Positions 37,301-48,607 of a stretch of 64,000 nt of DNA are shown here, one piece after another. How positions within the stretch are numbered: position 1 is the stretch's first letter; every line of letters starts with the position of its first letter. A program made the position numbers and the translations under genes. The stretch is from Magicicada septendecula (Eukaryota; Arthropoda; Insecta; Hemiptera; Cicadidae): positions 125,215,927 through 125,279,926 of the forward strand of contig CM068367.1 of assembly GCA_034769895.1 (NCBI GenBank), read 5' to 3'. A model generated the notes under the pieces. The model saw only the letters and a list, made by a program, of their open reading frames with translations, was not told where the DNA came from and searched no databases.

Positions 37301-37622
37301 TCTTCAAATATCACATTAGTAGTTTCCTTATTAAAATGGTTTCATGACAGATTATTTCCTTTTTTTATGGTCCTTCCCTTTTTGTACTGCTTCCCCAATC
37401 TACTGGGTATACTGCTGGTTTAACTGGTTTTTTCATAGTAGGTTATTTTAATTAATGGTTTTCTTTATTATCTTCCATTTTTATTAACATTTTATAGACT
37501 TAATTATACAGTTTCTAGTGTAATCCTTAAACAATTTATTCTTCTCACTCACTATGGAACTTTCTCTTTTATTTATGTAACATTAATTCAAATGTTTAGT
37601 GTGATAATTTTGTTATGTTACA
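34338..37622 (-). repeat. Element C 3' LTR (3285 bp)
   Basis: Runs from tgtaatattatttacaa to ttttgttatgttaca. Short internal direct repeats occur (taattttaacaaaaacatct twice near 36435-36500; a 'tggtagtct' unit three times near 36930-37105). The inner side carries the minus-strand polypurine tract AGGAGAGCATA. Confidence 0.95.
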
Positions 37623-39211
37623 TATGCTCTCCTGTAAAAGTGATTAGTTCAGATCATACTCTGTATGGATGAAATAATTACTACTAATTCTTTTGTATTT
37701 ACATTTTCTCCGTGATTATGTGTTTTCACTTTATATACCTTCTTTTTCCACCATTGCTTCCTCTCAGCTGATGTGTATCTCCTTCATTTGTTTCTTTTTT
37801 CATTGATAAGTGATCTTCAATCTTGTGTATAACATTATCATTTTATATTCCTTCTTATTTGGTGCTTCCTCACCAGTATGTTTACTCCCTAACATTCCCT
37901 AACAAATTAATTGGAACAGTTCAGAGTGGCACTTTTGGCTTCAATCCCTGCTGTCCAATACTTCAATTGAGTCCAGAGGTATTATCATCTCTGCTCAACA
38001 CATAAGACTGATGGCATTTTCTACATCCAGTCATAAAAATAAATAAACAGTAAAAGTAGTCATTTTTGACTAAAATAAACATCTTTAGATTCTTCACTTC
38101 ATAATACGTTATATTAATTAATACTTTTATACACTTGACTCTTCTTCTCTCTTAAAGCTTATTCCATATTAGGTGGTTTAGGTATGTGGTATAATATACA
38201 TTTCATCATGTTTACATAGTAAGTAGTATTTATATTTACTCTTTCTACCATCTGGTATCCATTGAGTTACTTTTATTGCTCATGGTATAACATGAATTCA
38301 TTCTTTATCACTTTCACTATAACAGTGGTTGTTGTAACAGCATTATCATTATTAGTATCAGGTTTTTGTTTTTTTGGTTTCTGGTCTCACTATTTGGTCT
38401 TTAGTGAGCTGGTCCTTCTTCATTGTTCCATTTTTATTAAATTATTTTCTGTGTGAGTTTGGTTAATTTGTTCGATTAAGTCATATGACATTCTGGTTTC
38501 CTTTCTCCCTTAGAATTTTGTATCTCTTTCTTACAAAATCTTTTTTCATATTTCAGAGTTATTTCTCATCATTTGTATGAGTAATGATGTGAGTTTACTG
38601 TCTTTTAATTTTAGACATTTTTATTCAACTACATTCTTTCTTGTTCATAGTTGTTTTTCAAATATTTTGGTATAAGTTGTACTTATTATTGTTTTGAATT
38701 TTGAAATTATTATTCCTCAAAATTCTTTTTGCATTCATAATAGTCTTTGAATTGTTTGTGTAAGTGGTACTTACTAATTATCTTGAATTTGGACAATTAT
38801 TATCTGCATCCAAATTCTTTTTACTTGCATAATAGTCTTTGAAGATTTGTGTAGCTTGTACTTACTATTGCTTTTGAATTTTGAAGCTTATTATGTTCAA
38901 AATTCCCTTTATTTATTCACAATAATCCTTCAAATGTTTTGTTGTAAGTTGTACTTACTGATTTTTGAATTTTTGTAATTATTATTATTCCATCAAAATT
39001 CTTATTTCGTTCACAATATTCTTTCTGATACTTGGTGTAAGATGTTCTTACTAATTTTTGAATTTGGTAAATATATTCTTATCAAAATTCTTTTTTCGTT
39101 CACAATATTCTTTCTGATACTTGGTGTAAGATGTTCTTACTATATTTTTGAATTTTGTAATTTTATTTTTATCAAAATTCACAATTTCTTCATTATAGTT
39201 TTAACTCACAA
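37623..39211 (-). other. Element C 3' noncoding region between pol and 3' LTR
   Basis: 1.6 kb without an ORF, containing the tandem array at about 38617-39190. No envelope gene is present. Confidence 0.85.
38617..39190 (-). repeat. Tandem array of about 90-bp units with internal hairpins
   Basis: About six diverged units run along the stretch. Each has gaattttg..tcaaaattc, an inverted pair able to form a stem, then a poly-T stretch, 'ttcacaata.tctt' and a second inverted pair gtaagt..acttac. Unit starts are near 38692, 38781, 38872, 38961, 39054 and 39144, with a weaker one near 38617. Confidence 0.85.
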
Positions 39212-42200
39212 TTATGAGTCCTCCAAATATTTTTTAATTGATAACTGATTATAAGTTCCTTTTACTTTATTCGAAATGATATCCTTTAGTACATATGTAT
39301 TGTTGTTATTGTTTTTAATAATCAGGTATGGGCCGGTATACAGCAGTAATAACTTTCTGGTAATGCCTTCCAAAGTACTGGGTAATTCCCTGTTTTTTAG
39401 CAGTACCTTTTCTCCGACTTCATATCTTATTATCTTCTTAACAGCCTTTTGATATTTGTTCTTGCGCCTTTCCTGGTCTTCAGCCAATTTATTGTAGAAT
39501 CTAATTCGATTGAATTTGTATTCTTGACTCCCGGGGAACTCTATTATGTCTTGTATTTCTCTCGGGGGTGGTCTTTCAAACATTGCCGTGTATGGCGTGG
39601 TACCAATAGCGGTGTGATATGACAAATTAAGGAATTCTTCAGCCGCTAATAAATATTCTTGCCACTTCTTTTGTTGATTATAGCAATAAGTCCTTAATAT
39701 TCTTCCGACCTCTCGCAGTACCCTCTCCGCTGGATTGCTGCTGGGGTGGTAGACAGACGTCTTGTATGTCTTAATGCCCAATGTATTCAGAGTGTTTCTC
39801 CACCGCCAACCCTTAAATTGCGTTCCATGGTCGGTGATTATGGATGTCGGGCTTCCTACCTCTGGAATGTAATGATTTGTTATTATTTCTAGAGTCTTCA
39901 GAGTGGTGGCTCTGTTCACAGGGTATAGTTTTGTAAATTTTGTAAAATGATCCATCATAATAACAATATACTTGTATCGATGGCGTCCGCCACTGCGGGG
40001 AAATGGACCACATATGTCCAGAAAGACCTTTTCCAGTTTGGCTTGTGAGGTAATTGGTATCATCATACCTTCCTTTCGCTCATTGTTGGTTTTCACCAAT
40101 TGACATATCATACATGTTTTAAGGTAGTTTCTAGTTTTTCTATTGATACTTTTTATGTGACAATTCTCTTCTATTGCCTTGATCACCTTCATGGCTCCCA
40201 TGTGACCGTATCGTAGGTGATAGTCCAGGATGATATCCCTTTCGATTGTAGTAGGGATCATGATCTTCCAAACGTCTTCGTCAAGGGATGTCTTGATGAA
40301 TAAAATCCCATTATGTATACAATAAAATTTGTTTATTGTGTCATCTTGGTTGGAGAGACGAAGTTTAATAGAGTTTAACTTCGGATCGGACTGCTGGTGT
40401 TTGCTGATGTCCTGCACTATCTTCTCTAAATCAGATCTGTCCTTAATAATGTTATAGATTTTCAAAATGCTCTCCTTTTCGCCTTCGAATGTTTGTTCTT
40501 CCAGATTCACTCTTGACAATACGTCGGCTACTACATTTTTACTTCCAGGAACATACTCCCACTGTATATCGTATTCCTGTAGGGCGAGTACCCATCTGGT
40601 CAATCTACCATGGCTTAATTTGCACCTTCTTAGAAATGATATTGACTTGTGATCTGTTCGGACGGTCACTGGATATCCGAGGATATACGTCCGAAACTTC
40701 CCGCAGGCAAAGACTACACTTAGCAGTTCTTTTTCCGTCACATTATAGTTCTTCTCACACTGGTTAAGGGTTCTGCTAGCAAAGCTCACTACTAGATGGT
40801 TTCCACTTTCATCTTCTTGGTACAGTGTTGAACCCAAGCTAATGTTACTAGCGTCACAGTTTAGAAAGAAGGGTCGGTTAAAATCTGGATGGTTGAGCAT
40901 TACTGCATCTAAAAATTTCTCTTTAATTGATTTGAAGGTCTCGTCTTGTTCTTGACCCCATCGCCATTTATTCTTGGACGATAACTGGTACTGAAACTGG
41001 GCTGTTAGTTCGGAATAATTATTCTGGAACTTCCTATAATAGTTACATAGGCCCAAAAATGATTGTAGTTGCCTTCTGTTTTTTGGTGTAGGGAATCGTT
41101 GTATGGCGTCTACCTTTTCTGTTGATGGTGTTATTCCGTGACTGTTTAGCTGGAAACCCAGGAATTGAACTTCTTTAGCTATCAGCTTGGACTTGTCCAG
41201 TTTAAGGGTGACATTATTTTCAGCAAGCTTCTTCAAAACATACTCCACACGATAACAGTGTTCCTCCCAGCTGGTTGATGTTATTAGGAGATCATCAACA
41301 TATACAGTTGTGAATTGGAGCGCTTCTGGTCCTAGTATATGATCCATACAGGCGACAAAAACAGCTACTGAATTAACCAACCCGAAGGGCAATCTCTTAA
41401 ACTGATAATTGCGCCCTTCGAAGATGAACGCCATATATTGCCGGCTTGCTGGGTGCAACTCCACTTGCCAATAGCCGCATACCGTATCCCAGGTGGTAAT
41501 GAATCGTGTTCCGTGGAACCTCTTCAAAATTTCATCAATTTCGCCAGGTGAGGTACGATCGTTTATTATCATCTTATTTATCTCCCGAGCGTCAAGGCAA
41601 AGTCTTACCTTCCCATTTTTCTTTTGTATGGCCACAATTGGGCTAGTGTATGGCGATTGACTGCTCTCGATGATATCTCTACGGATCATATTCTGGATCT
41701 CTGATCGTACGGCCTCTTTCAAAGATTGTGCTATTGGGTATGACTTTCGGTTGAATTCTACCGGTTCTCTGAATCGTATTGAGCATTGGTAGTTCCGGAT
41801 CTTTCCAGGTTCGTCAGAAAATACAGCTCGATATTTCTCATATATTTCTACCAATTGATTCAGCTGGTTTTCCGTTAGTTGCTCGTTAGTATTGTGGCAC
41901 TGGAAGTTACGTATCTCTTGGATCTTTTGTTTCCATAGGTCTTCCTCCGTATCTTGATGTACTGGCTTGTTGTTTGTTGGGTGGTTGGATAAGTAATTCA
42001 CCTTATTTTGGTGGTCGAGAAGTCGTTTGGAGTCTAAAGTCTTGTTATCAGTTAAATTGGCTATCCAGGTTGAACCTTCAGCAAAGAGCGATACCCTTCC
42101 TCGGCACAAGTCGATAATTGCTGAGTTTCGGCGCAATATGTCGCATCCTATCATGATGTTGAAAGGTAATCCGGCTGCAACAAGAAATATCATATCCACA

Positions 42201-42547
42201 CTAATGCCCTGACTTTTGACATTGAGGGATACCTGCTTTCTTATGGTCTTGTTCTGTCGGCCGGTAGCTCCTACAAGTACAATGTTATTAATAGGTAGTA
42301 CCGGTAAGTTTTTATGGCATTCCTGCTGTATCCGGTCCAATTCATTTCGATTTATTATGGAGACATTGGCTCCAGTGTCTATCATTATAGGAACAGAAAT
42401 ACCTTCAATTTCTGCGGTTACGTATATTATTTCATTATCATTATTTTTAATATTAAGCTCACTTTCTTCTAATAGGTCCTTGCGGATATCCTTTAAATAA
42501 TTGCTGTATATTATGGTAAAATTTTTTCTGTTTTTCTTCACATTCAT
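39212..42547 (-). CDS. pol: Element C Pol polyprotein (protease, RT, RNase H, integrase)
   Basis: A 1111-residue uninterrupted ORF. Aspartic protease with DTG at 57-59; reverse transcriptase with the catalytic box YVDD at 416-419; RNase H with DAS at 565-567 and TDH at 631-633; integrase zinc finger H777-H782-C812-C815; catalytic triad D844, D906, E941; and a C-terminal GPY module (LLLYTGPYLII). The order PR-RT-RH-IN is that of Gypsy/Metaviridae. Pol makes cDNA from the element RNA and inserts it into the genome. The pol frame is open upstream of the first Met through the end of gag and is in the -1 frame to gag, so a -1 frameshift is likely; reinitiation is possible. All key residues are present, so it may be functional. 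Confidence 0.97.
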   Translation of the reverse strand: MNVKKNRKNFTIIYSNYLKDIRKDLLEESELNIKNNDNEIIYVTAEIEGISVPIMIDTGANVSIINRNELDRIQQECHKNLPVLPINNIVLVGATGRQNKTIRKQVSLNVKSQGISVDMIFLVAAGLPFNIMIGCDILRRNSAIIDLCRGRVSLFAEGSTWIANLTDNKTLDSKRLLDHQNKVNYLSNHPTNNKPVHQDTEEDLWKQKIQEIRNFQCHNTNEQLTENQLNQLVEIYEKYRAVFSDEPGKIRNYQCSIRFREPVEFNRKSYPIAQSLKEAVRSEIQNMIRRDIIESSQSPYTSPIVAIQKKNGKVRLCLDAREINKMIINDRTSPGEIDEILKRFHGTRFITTWDTVCGYWQVELHPASRQYMAFIFEGRNYQFKRLPFGLVNSVAVFVACMDHILGPEALQFTTVYVDDLLITSTSWEEHCYRVEYVLKKLAENNVTLKLDKSKLIAKEVQFLGFQLNSHGITPSTEKVDAIQRFPTPKNRRQLQSFLGLCNYYRKFQNNYSELTAQFQYQLSSKNKWRWGQEQDETFKSIKEKFLDAVMLNHPDFNRPFFLNCDASNISLGSTLYQEDESGNHLVVSFASRTLNQCEKNYNVTEKELLSVVFACGKFRTYILGYPVTVRTDHKSISFLRRCKLSHGRLTRWVLALQEYDIQWEYVPGSKNVVADVLSRVNLEEQTFEGEKESILKIYNIIKDRSDLEKIVQDISKHQQSDPKLNSIKLRLSNQDDTINKFYCIHNGILFIKTSLDEDVWKIMIPTTIERDIILDYHLRYGHMGAMKVIKAIEENCHIKSINRKTRNYLKTCMICQLVKTNNERKEGMMIPITSQAKLEKVFLDICGPFPRSGGRHRYKYIVIMMDHFTKFTKLYPVNRATTLKTLEIITNHYIPEVGSPTSIITDHGTQFKGWRWRNTLNTLGIKTYKTSVYHPSSNPAERVLREVGRILRTYCYNQQKKWQEYLLAAEEFLNLSYHTAIGTTPYTAMFERPPPREIQDIIEFPGSQEYKFNRIRFYNKLAEDQERRKNKYQKAVKKIIRYEVGEKVLLKNRELPSTLEGITRKLLLLYTGPYLIIKNNNNNTYVLKDIISNKVKGTYNQLSIKKYLEDS

Positions 42548-42600
42548 ACCTACTTGATTAAACCCAGCAGATTGGAGCAGTAAAGGGTCATTGGGTTTTA

Positions 42601-44841
42601 TTACTGCCTCCGTTCGTTTAAATGTTCCGCTTCATTACGGATCAGGCCGTTGGAAGCGTCAGCTTGAAGTCCTGAGGCTGTTTCGTTTGGTTCTGCTCGA
42701 TCGTCTGGTTGGGCTTCTGTTACAGGTAGTCTGCGCTGATTATCCAAGCTGGAACTACGTCTGGGCTCGTACTCTCTGTACCGATTACTTCCCTGGCTCC
42801 CTTGGAAAGTCTCGTACTCGTAGTATCGGCTCCTTCTTTGAGGCTGGTACCTCCTGTGTCCACTGCCTTCTGCTCGGATGTAGTTGACATTAGGTCGATA
42901 TGCCCTGTAATTGTGGTTACCTCCACTTGGGTAATTTCGGTTATAATTACCATGATAATTATTATTATTAGAAAGGTTGGGGTTCCTCTGACCATTTTGA
43001 ACATAGTTACTATTATGATTATAATAACCGTTGTTATTTTGGGGACGGCTATTATTATTATTATTATTATTGTTGTGGTTGTTGTTATTATTATTATTCA
43101 TACGAGGAATATTACTATTATTATTATTATGGTTAAGCCTCGGCAAATTATTGTTATTTCTAGGGTTATAATTGTACTCGGCATTATTCCGATTTGCGGA
43201 ATTATAATTGTTATTATTACCCACATTCTGCCGATTATTATTATTATTCAAATTATTGTTGTTATTCCTTGGTTCCGGCTTTTCATACCTCCTGCGACTT
43301 TGACGGTAATAGTCTTCGTGCTCGTACATCTCTAAAAGCTCGGTCATGGCTTGCACCGTTTTTATTTGACTATTTCGTCTGGCTCTGATAATATCCTCCT
43401 CGTAGTGGTATGAGAGTTTGCTGACCAGGCATTCTTCCGGTATTCGGGGCTCTAGATGTTTGGCCACGCACACCTTTCCTAAAAAGTACGCCGTTAAAGT
43501 TTGGTTTCCATATGGGTTGTACTTCCCATGGCATATCCCGTCTCTGGCGATATTTTGCGTTGATTCCGACCAATATTTGGCTTTGAATAGCCTTCTGAAT
43601 TGTTGATAGTCGGTCACCTCGTCTCTTATTGCCATCCACCAATTGTCTGCGATTTCCTTGAATGATTCGTCCAGCACCTCTTTGTTCTCCCTCCAGCGAT
43701 TACCTCTGTGTTTGGCAAAGTATTCCTCAATTCTTGCTAGGAATTCCATGGGTTTATTTTTATAAAACCTGAAGTTAATCCCTTCACGATTTTCACTGTT
43801 GGGACAACTGGTAATGGTTGTCGGTCGACTATGGAATAGGTCTATATCTGTCTGGTTCTGTCGTACCTGACTGTTGATACTGGTCACAGCAGCTTCTATG
43901 CCGTCACATTTCTCTGTGAATCGGTCCTGCACTCGCTCCCAGTCTTCCCGTGTTTCCTTTAGTTTTTCCTCCAATGTCTTCCTAGTCGTTTCTTCAATGG
44001 TGTTAACCTTCGTATTTATTTCTGTCCTGATACTCCGTACTTCTTGTTCGGTTTGACTCCATTTTTCGTCAGCTCTGGCAACCCTTTGTTCGATTACCGT
44101 TATTTCCTCTTCTACTTTCTTGCTGATTGTCTCATTGTTTTCAGCTATCTTCTGGCTCAATTCTTCCTTCAATATTTCCATTCTTCCGTCTAACCGGTTC
44201 ATGTTCTCTTGGTTCGTCTCCTTCAATTCTTCTCTCAATTGCTGACTATTACTTTCCATTTTCTGATTTGTTTCTTCCATCCTCTTGTTAGTTTCTTCCA
44301 GTTTTTGGCTTATCTGGGTTAATTCCTCTTTCGACTGTTTATTGTCAGTCTTTATTTCCTCCATTTTCTCCTCAATTTTCTGAATATTTTCTTCCATCTT
44401 CTCTTCTATCTTCTTACTGTTTGCTTCCATCTTCTCCTCCATCTTCTTGCTAGTATCTCCAATTTTATTACCCAACTCTTCCTTCAATCGTTGGTTATCA
44501 CTTTTCATTTCCTTATTATTTTCTTCCATTTTCTCCTCCATCTTCTTACTGTTTTCCTCGATTTTCTTGTTGGTATCTCCGATTTTATTACTCAACTCTT
44601 CCTTTAATTCTTCCTTCGTTGTTTTGAATTCTCGGAGTAACATCTCCATCATTTGATCAAGTTTTGTATTTTCCTTTGCGGTGGATTCCTCCGGCTGTTC
44701 CTTCTGTGGTGCAGGCTTATTTGGTTCTGCTGGCGGTAACATTAACTCCACATCTTCCACTGGTGTCGCTTCTTTATCCTCCATGTCTATCTCCTGTTCG
44801 GCCTCCATAGCCCTTTTTCTTGATGTAGCTCTCCTGTGCAT
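42601..44841 (-). CDS. gag: Element C Gag, coiled-coil and Asn-rich
   Basis: A 746-residue ORF starting MHRRATSRKRAMEAEQ. A long coiled coil fills roughly residues 55-310 (repeats like KMEEKMEENNKEMKSDNQRL). A Gag capsid-like part follows (FRFYKNKPMEFLARIEEYF, DEVTDYQQFRRLFKAKYW), then a Tyr/Arg/Asn-rich tail with poly-Asn runs and an Arg/Tyr-rich end. No CCHC zinc knuckle is visible; the basic Asn-rich tail may bind RNA instead, which is inference. It precedes pol with 53 bp between the ORFs, and the pol frame overlaps its end. Gag packages the element RNA into particles. Confidence 0.93.
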   Translation of the reverse strand: MHRRATSRKRAMEAEQEIDMEDKEATPVEDVELMLPPAEPNKPAPQKEQPEESTAKENTKLDQMMEMLLREFKTTKEELKEELSNKIGDTNKKIEENSKKMEEKMEENNKEMKSDNQRLKEELGNKIGDTSKKMEEKMEANSKKIEEKMEENIQKIEEKMEEIKTDNKQSKEELTQISQKLEETNKRMEETNQKMESNSQQLREELKETNQENMNRLDGRMEILKEELSQKIAENNETISKKVEEEITVIEQRVARADEKWSQTEQEVRSIRTEINTKVNTIEETTRKTLEEKLKETREDWERVQDRFTEKCDGIEAAVTSINSQVRQNQTDIDLFHSRPTTITSCPNSENREGINFRFYKNKPMEFLARIEEYFAKHRGNRWRENKEVLDESFKEIADNWWMAIRDEVTDYQQFRRLFKAKYWSESTQNIARDGICHGKYNPYGNQTLTAYFLGKVCVAKHLEPRIPEECLVSKLSYHYEEDIIRARRNSQIKTVQAMTELLEMYEHEDYYRQSRRRYEKPEPRNNNNNLNNNNNRQNVGNNNNYNSANRNNAEYNYNPRNNNNLPRLNHNNNNSNIPRMNNNNNNNHNNNNNNNNSRPQNNNGYYNHNSNYVQNGQRNPNLSNNNNYHGNYNRNYPSGGNHNYRAYRPNVNYIRAEGSGHRRYQPQRRSRYYEYETFQGSQGSNRYREYEPRRSSSLDNQRRLPVTEAQPDDRAEPNETASGLQADASNGLIRNEAEHLNERRQ

Positions 44842-45105
44842 CTCGCTCCCTCTTCCGACCTGTTGACCGTTGCCAAGCTAAAAATAGGAAATTGGACAAT
44901 CGTCCTTATTTTACAACACTATTATCTCCTATTTAAAGCCCCTTAAGTTGGACGCCAACTTGTAATATTAATAAAAATATTACAAATAAAAATAAAAAAA
45001 TAAATAATTGATTGATATATATATAGATATATTGTGTGTGTATCTTTTGTGCTAACAAAAGGTATTGTGCTCTTCTTTTAGCCCCACTAGTTGGGCAAGC
45101 CAATT
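44842..45105 (-). other. Element C 5' leader with two primer-site-like junctions
   Basis: Between the 5' LTR and gag. The active junction is agccccactagttgggcaag.. (45080-45102) three bases from the LTR start tgtaat. A second junction, agccccttaagttggacgcc.., lies at 44937-44957 followed by ttgtaat at 44960. Both resemble a tRNA-Lys type 3' end with CCA. A third sits inside the LTR at 45238-45263. Confidence 0.65.
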
Positions 45106-48100
45106 TGTAATCTTATTTACAAATTTAATAATAATTAAATAATTGATATTATATAGATTAAAAATAATTGAATTGGATTGATATGTGTTGATACGTATTG
45201 ATATTTTGTTTATCACTGGGTCAGTCTGACTCCTTAAAGTCCCACTGTTAGGCTAGTCAAATTGTAATATAATTTCAAGTGTAATAAAAAACAAAATATA
45301 AAGATATTGATGATAAGAAAATGTTATAAATAAGTGTGTTGGATTGATAAATAACAAATATATCAAACTATAAAAATTCTGCAAATATTTTTTCTTGTGC
45401 TTGTATCGAATTTGTCTGAATGATTTAATTTAATTAATTAACAATTAATTAATTATTTGAGTTTGTAATTTCCTCCTATATCTATTCTCTCAATATGAAT
45501 TATGTTTTTGCTTAATAAAAAAAATAATAATAACATTAATGGTAGAAATAAAAAAAACAATGCTGGTAACTGAATACTGATTTGCGTTTATTCATTTAAA
45601 ATTGTGCGCCAGTCAAACTGCGCATGTCCCAGGCACTGGCTAATATTCGCCACAGTCGGCAATGAGAAAAATCAACAGATATATTTTTTACAAGTTTAAA
45701 TTTATGGTTCTTTTAACGAGTCGAAATGGTCAGAGGGCAAGGAACAAGATACATTTAACAGGTATTCTTAAACTAAATGTTAACATCTGAAATAGAATAG
45801 AATTATTATTACAATTGTCAATTAGAAAGAAATTATTTAAAATTCGAACCAAGTCGAAGAAATGACGTCACTCTGCTCCAGTCAGCACTGCACCGTCTAT
45901 GTGAGAAATTCAGCAATGGCCGCCATCTGCTTGGTTTTAATCTGCTATGACGCCGTGGAATTGAAGATCTTCTCCCACAAAAATAAAACGATGTTCCCTT
46001 TTCCTGCGAAGTAGTGTTGTTCCAAAATATAGTGTTGAATGTCCCCTCGTCGTCTGCGATGTCGAATTCTGGATGGATCTCTTGTGTAGTGTGATGTTCA
46101 AATATGTGTGTTGGTTCTTTGTGAATTCGTTCCCAAAATTGTTCAAAAATGGCTGTCGATTTTTGGCGTTAAGTTTTATGGTGTTATTCTGTGTTTTTGG
46201 AAACTTGTGAAGTGTTAGACATAGATAAATAATGTTATTTCACTTGTTAGTTCATCTCCGTTACACGCCACATAACCACACTTGGTTTTAATATAAATTA
46301 TTTGGGTTTCAAAACTCCACTAAAACATTTTTCAACTGTTCAGCTTTGCGATTAACAATAGACTAAACGACGCAACGTCGTCGTTTTAGGGCAATTTGTG
46401 GTATGTCTTTTTCCTCTTCATATTGTTTAATTATAAAATATCTGTCTAAGACTTGTTTCACTATCTAACTATACATAACAAGTTTTCTTATTTTTTACTG
46501 TATTTCCAATATTTCTTAATTTTACATGAATCTAACTATTCAGTAATATTGATTATTTAATTTTACATCTTTTGATATATAGCTGGGTTTGTTTCAAACT
46601 CATTTAAGCCCAAAAATTACAATTTTGCATAATAATTGCATGTCCCATATTTTGTACAAATTCAGTGTTTTAAAGGTTTTTATTTGTTTTTTCGGTATAA
46701 TATTTCCATGGAATACACCTAATAACTCCGTAATTACTTTGCTGTTAGTAATTTGGTTATTAAAACATTTCAATATTGATTAATTTGCTGTTTAGTCTGA
46801 TTTGATTACTATCATAAGCCTATTTTTGACTGTTTCCAAAAGAAGTTAGTTTTCTTTCTTTTGTCATTCTATTTGCTATTAACTGTATCTGTATTAATTA
46901 TATTTTCAATTTCTGTATTGTGTGTATTGAATTCTATTCCTATTACATAGATTAATTCTTTGATAGATAGTTTTTTTTTTTGGTTTATAGGCCATTCTGT
47001 GTTTACTAACATAGTGTCTGGGTGGGTCTGTTTGTACATTATACATGGTTTACTGATTTGAATAAAACTATTACATTTTTATGCCCTACTTGCCTCTCTG
47101 ACTTACACAATGGAAAATTAAATGACATGATTTTAATTACAATAGAATATCTTGTATCTACTAAACTTTCTTTATACTAACAACATCATTGAACCATAAC
47201 ATGAACATCTTATGCCTAATTTTAACAAAAACATCTTATTATCAACTATTTTCCATATATCCCCTAATTTTAACAAAAACATCTTATTCCTATTATTTTT
47301 TCCTGTATCATCAAATGATAACAACATAGCTTATCCTAGACATAATTTAATTAGAAAACATAAAAAACTCCTATTACTAGTAACACTGTCAGTCACTAAC
47401 TGACTTGTGTATGTATTATTCTTATGAAAACACTTTAACTGTGATAAAAAACCTCGTGTATCTATATTTACACCTTACATCTAAAATATTATTTAATTAA
47501 TAATAAATAATAAACATCTTAATATTAGGCATGCCTTCAGTTATGAACTGTCCTTTGGTATTTTTGTCCTCACCATTTATTTAGTTATAATTAAAGAAAA
47601 CATTTTATATGTAATAGTCCTTATATCTAATTTAAAACTCTTATTACTAGTAATGTTGTCAGTCCTTAGACCGTCTTTTATTTCAATGGTTTTATTATTA
47701 TTATTCTACACTCATGGTAGTCTTTTTATAATACTTAAACCTCATTGAAGATTTTTTCATAGATTTTTTAACTATGTTTCTCACTGTACACTCTGTAGTT
47801 CCTTAATTTTGTTATCTCACTTCACTTTATTGTGTTCTACACTCTGGTAGTCTTTTTAGTGAGTTCTACTCTATGGTAGTCTCTTTTGACATATTTTTTG
47901 ACATGTTACTCTTACAGCTAATATACAATTTGTTTTTATAGTATTGTATCTTGTAACTTGTTTGGGGTTTACCTATATCGGTTTCAATTTTGTCTCATGG
48001 TATTTAATATATGATTAACATTTTGTTTTGGCATATCTCTTCCTGGTTCTGGTCTCTGTTGGAATCTTGATATGTTTCGTCCCTTCTTCAAATATCACAT

Positions 48101-48406
48101 TAGTAGTTTCCTTATTAAAATGGTTTCATGACAGATTATTTCCTTTTTTTATGGTCCTTCCCTTTTTGTACTGCTTCCCCAATCTACTGGGTATACTGCT
48201 GGTTTAACTGGTTTTTTCATAGTAGGTTATTTTAATTAATGATTTTCTTTATTATCTTCCATTTTTATTAACATTTTATAGACTTAATTATACAGTTTCT
48301 AGTGTAATCCTTAAACAATTTATTCTTCTCACTCACTATGGAACTTTCTCTTTTATTTATGTAACATTAATTCAAATGTTTAGTGTGATAATTTTGTTAT
48401 GTTACA
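45106..48406 (-). repeat. Element C 5' LTR (3301 bp)
   Basis: Near-identical to 34338-37622. In sense orientation it should contain the promoter; I cannot place the start site by eye. It is followed by target duplication ACAT. Confidence 0.95.
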
Positions 48407-48607
48407 ACATGTGTGAAACAGCAAATTTACACCCCCTCTATCTCCCCCCTTACTGCATATATCTCAGCATCCAAAAATGATTCTCATGTTTCTGACAACG
48501 TAATTGTTGAATAGTGTCTTCACAGAATGTGCGGGACATTTTGATTTTTATATGGATAAGAAATGTGCACAGTAAAAATAAAATGTTTTATCTTTTTTCT
48601 TAAATAG

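Larger units (their letters stand above)
34338..48406 (-). mobile_element. Element C: apparently intact Gypsy LTR retrotransposon with 3.3-kb LTRs
   Basis: LTRs at 34338-37622 and 45106-48406 and target duplication ACAT (34334-34337, 48407-48410); both LTRs read TG..CA. The minus strand is sense, with gag (44841-42601) then pol (42547-39212), both uninterrupted. No env-like ORF lies between pol and the 3' LTR, so it is a retrotransposon rather than a retrovirus-like element. The LTRs are nearly identical, differing by a few substitutions and small indels such as an extra acaattaattaatta near 45440. The 14.1-kb copy sits wholly inside the STAT intron. Confidence 0.95.

Noticed and set aside
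38617..39190. CRISPR-like array of spaced repeats
   Set aside because: Eukaryotic context, diverged 90-bp units without distinct unique spacers; it is a retrotransposon minisatellite.
37623..39211. Possible envelope gene after pol of element C
   Set aside because: No ORF above about 70 codons and no signal peptide or transmembrane pattern; the region is noncoding with tandem repeats.
42802..43335. Ile-rich 177-codon ORF resembling a membrane protein on the + strand
   Set aside because: It is the antisense shadow of the Asn-rich tail of element C Gag (AAT/AAC runs read as ATT).
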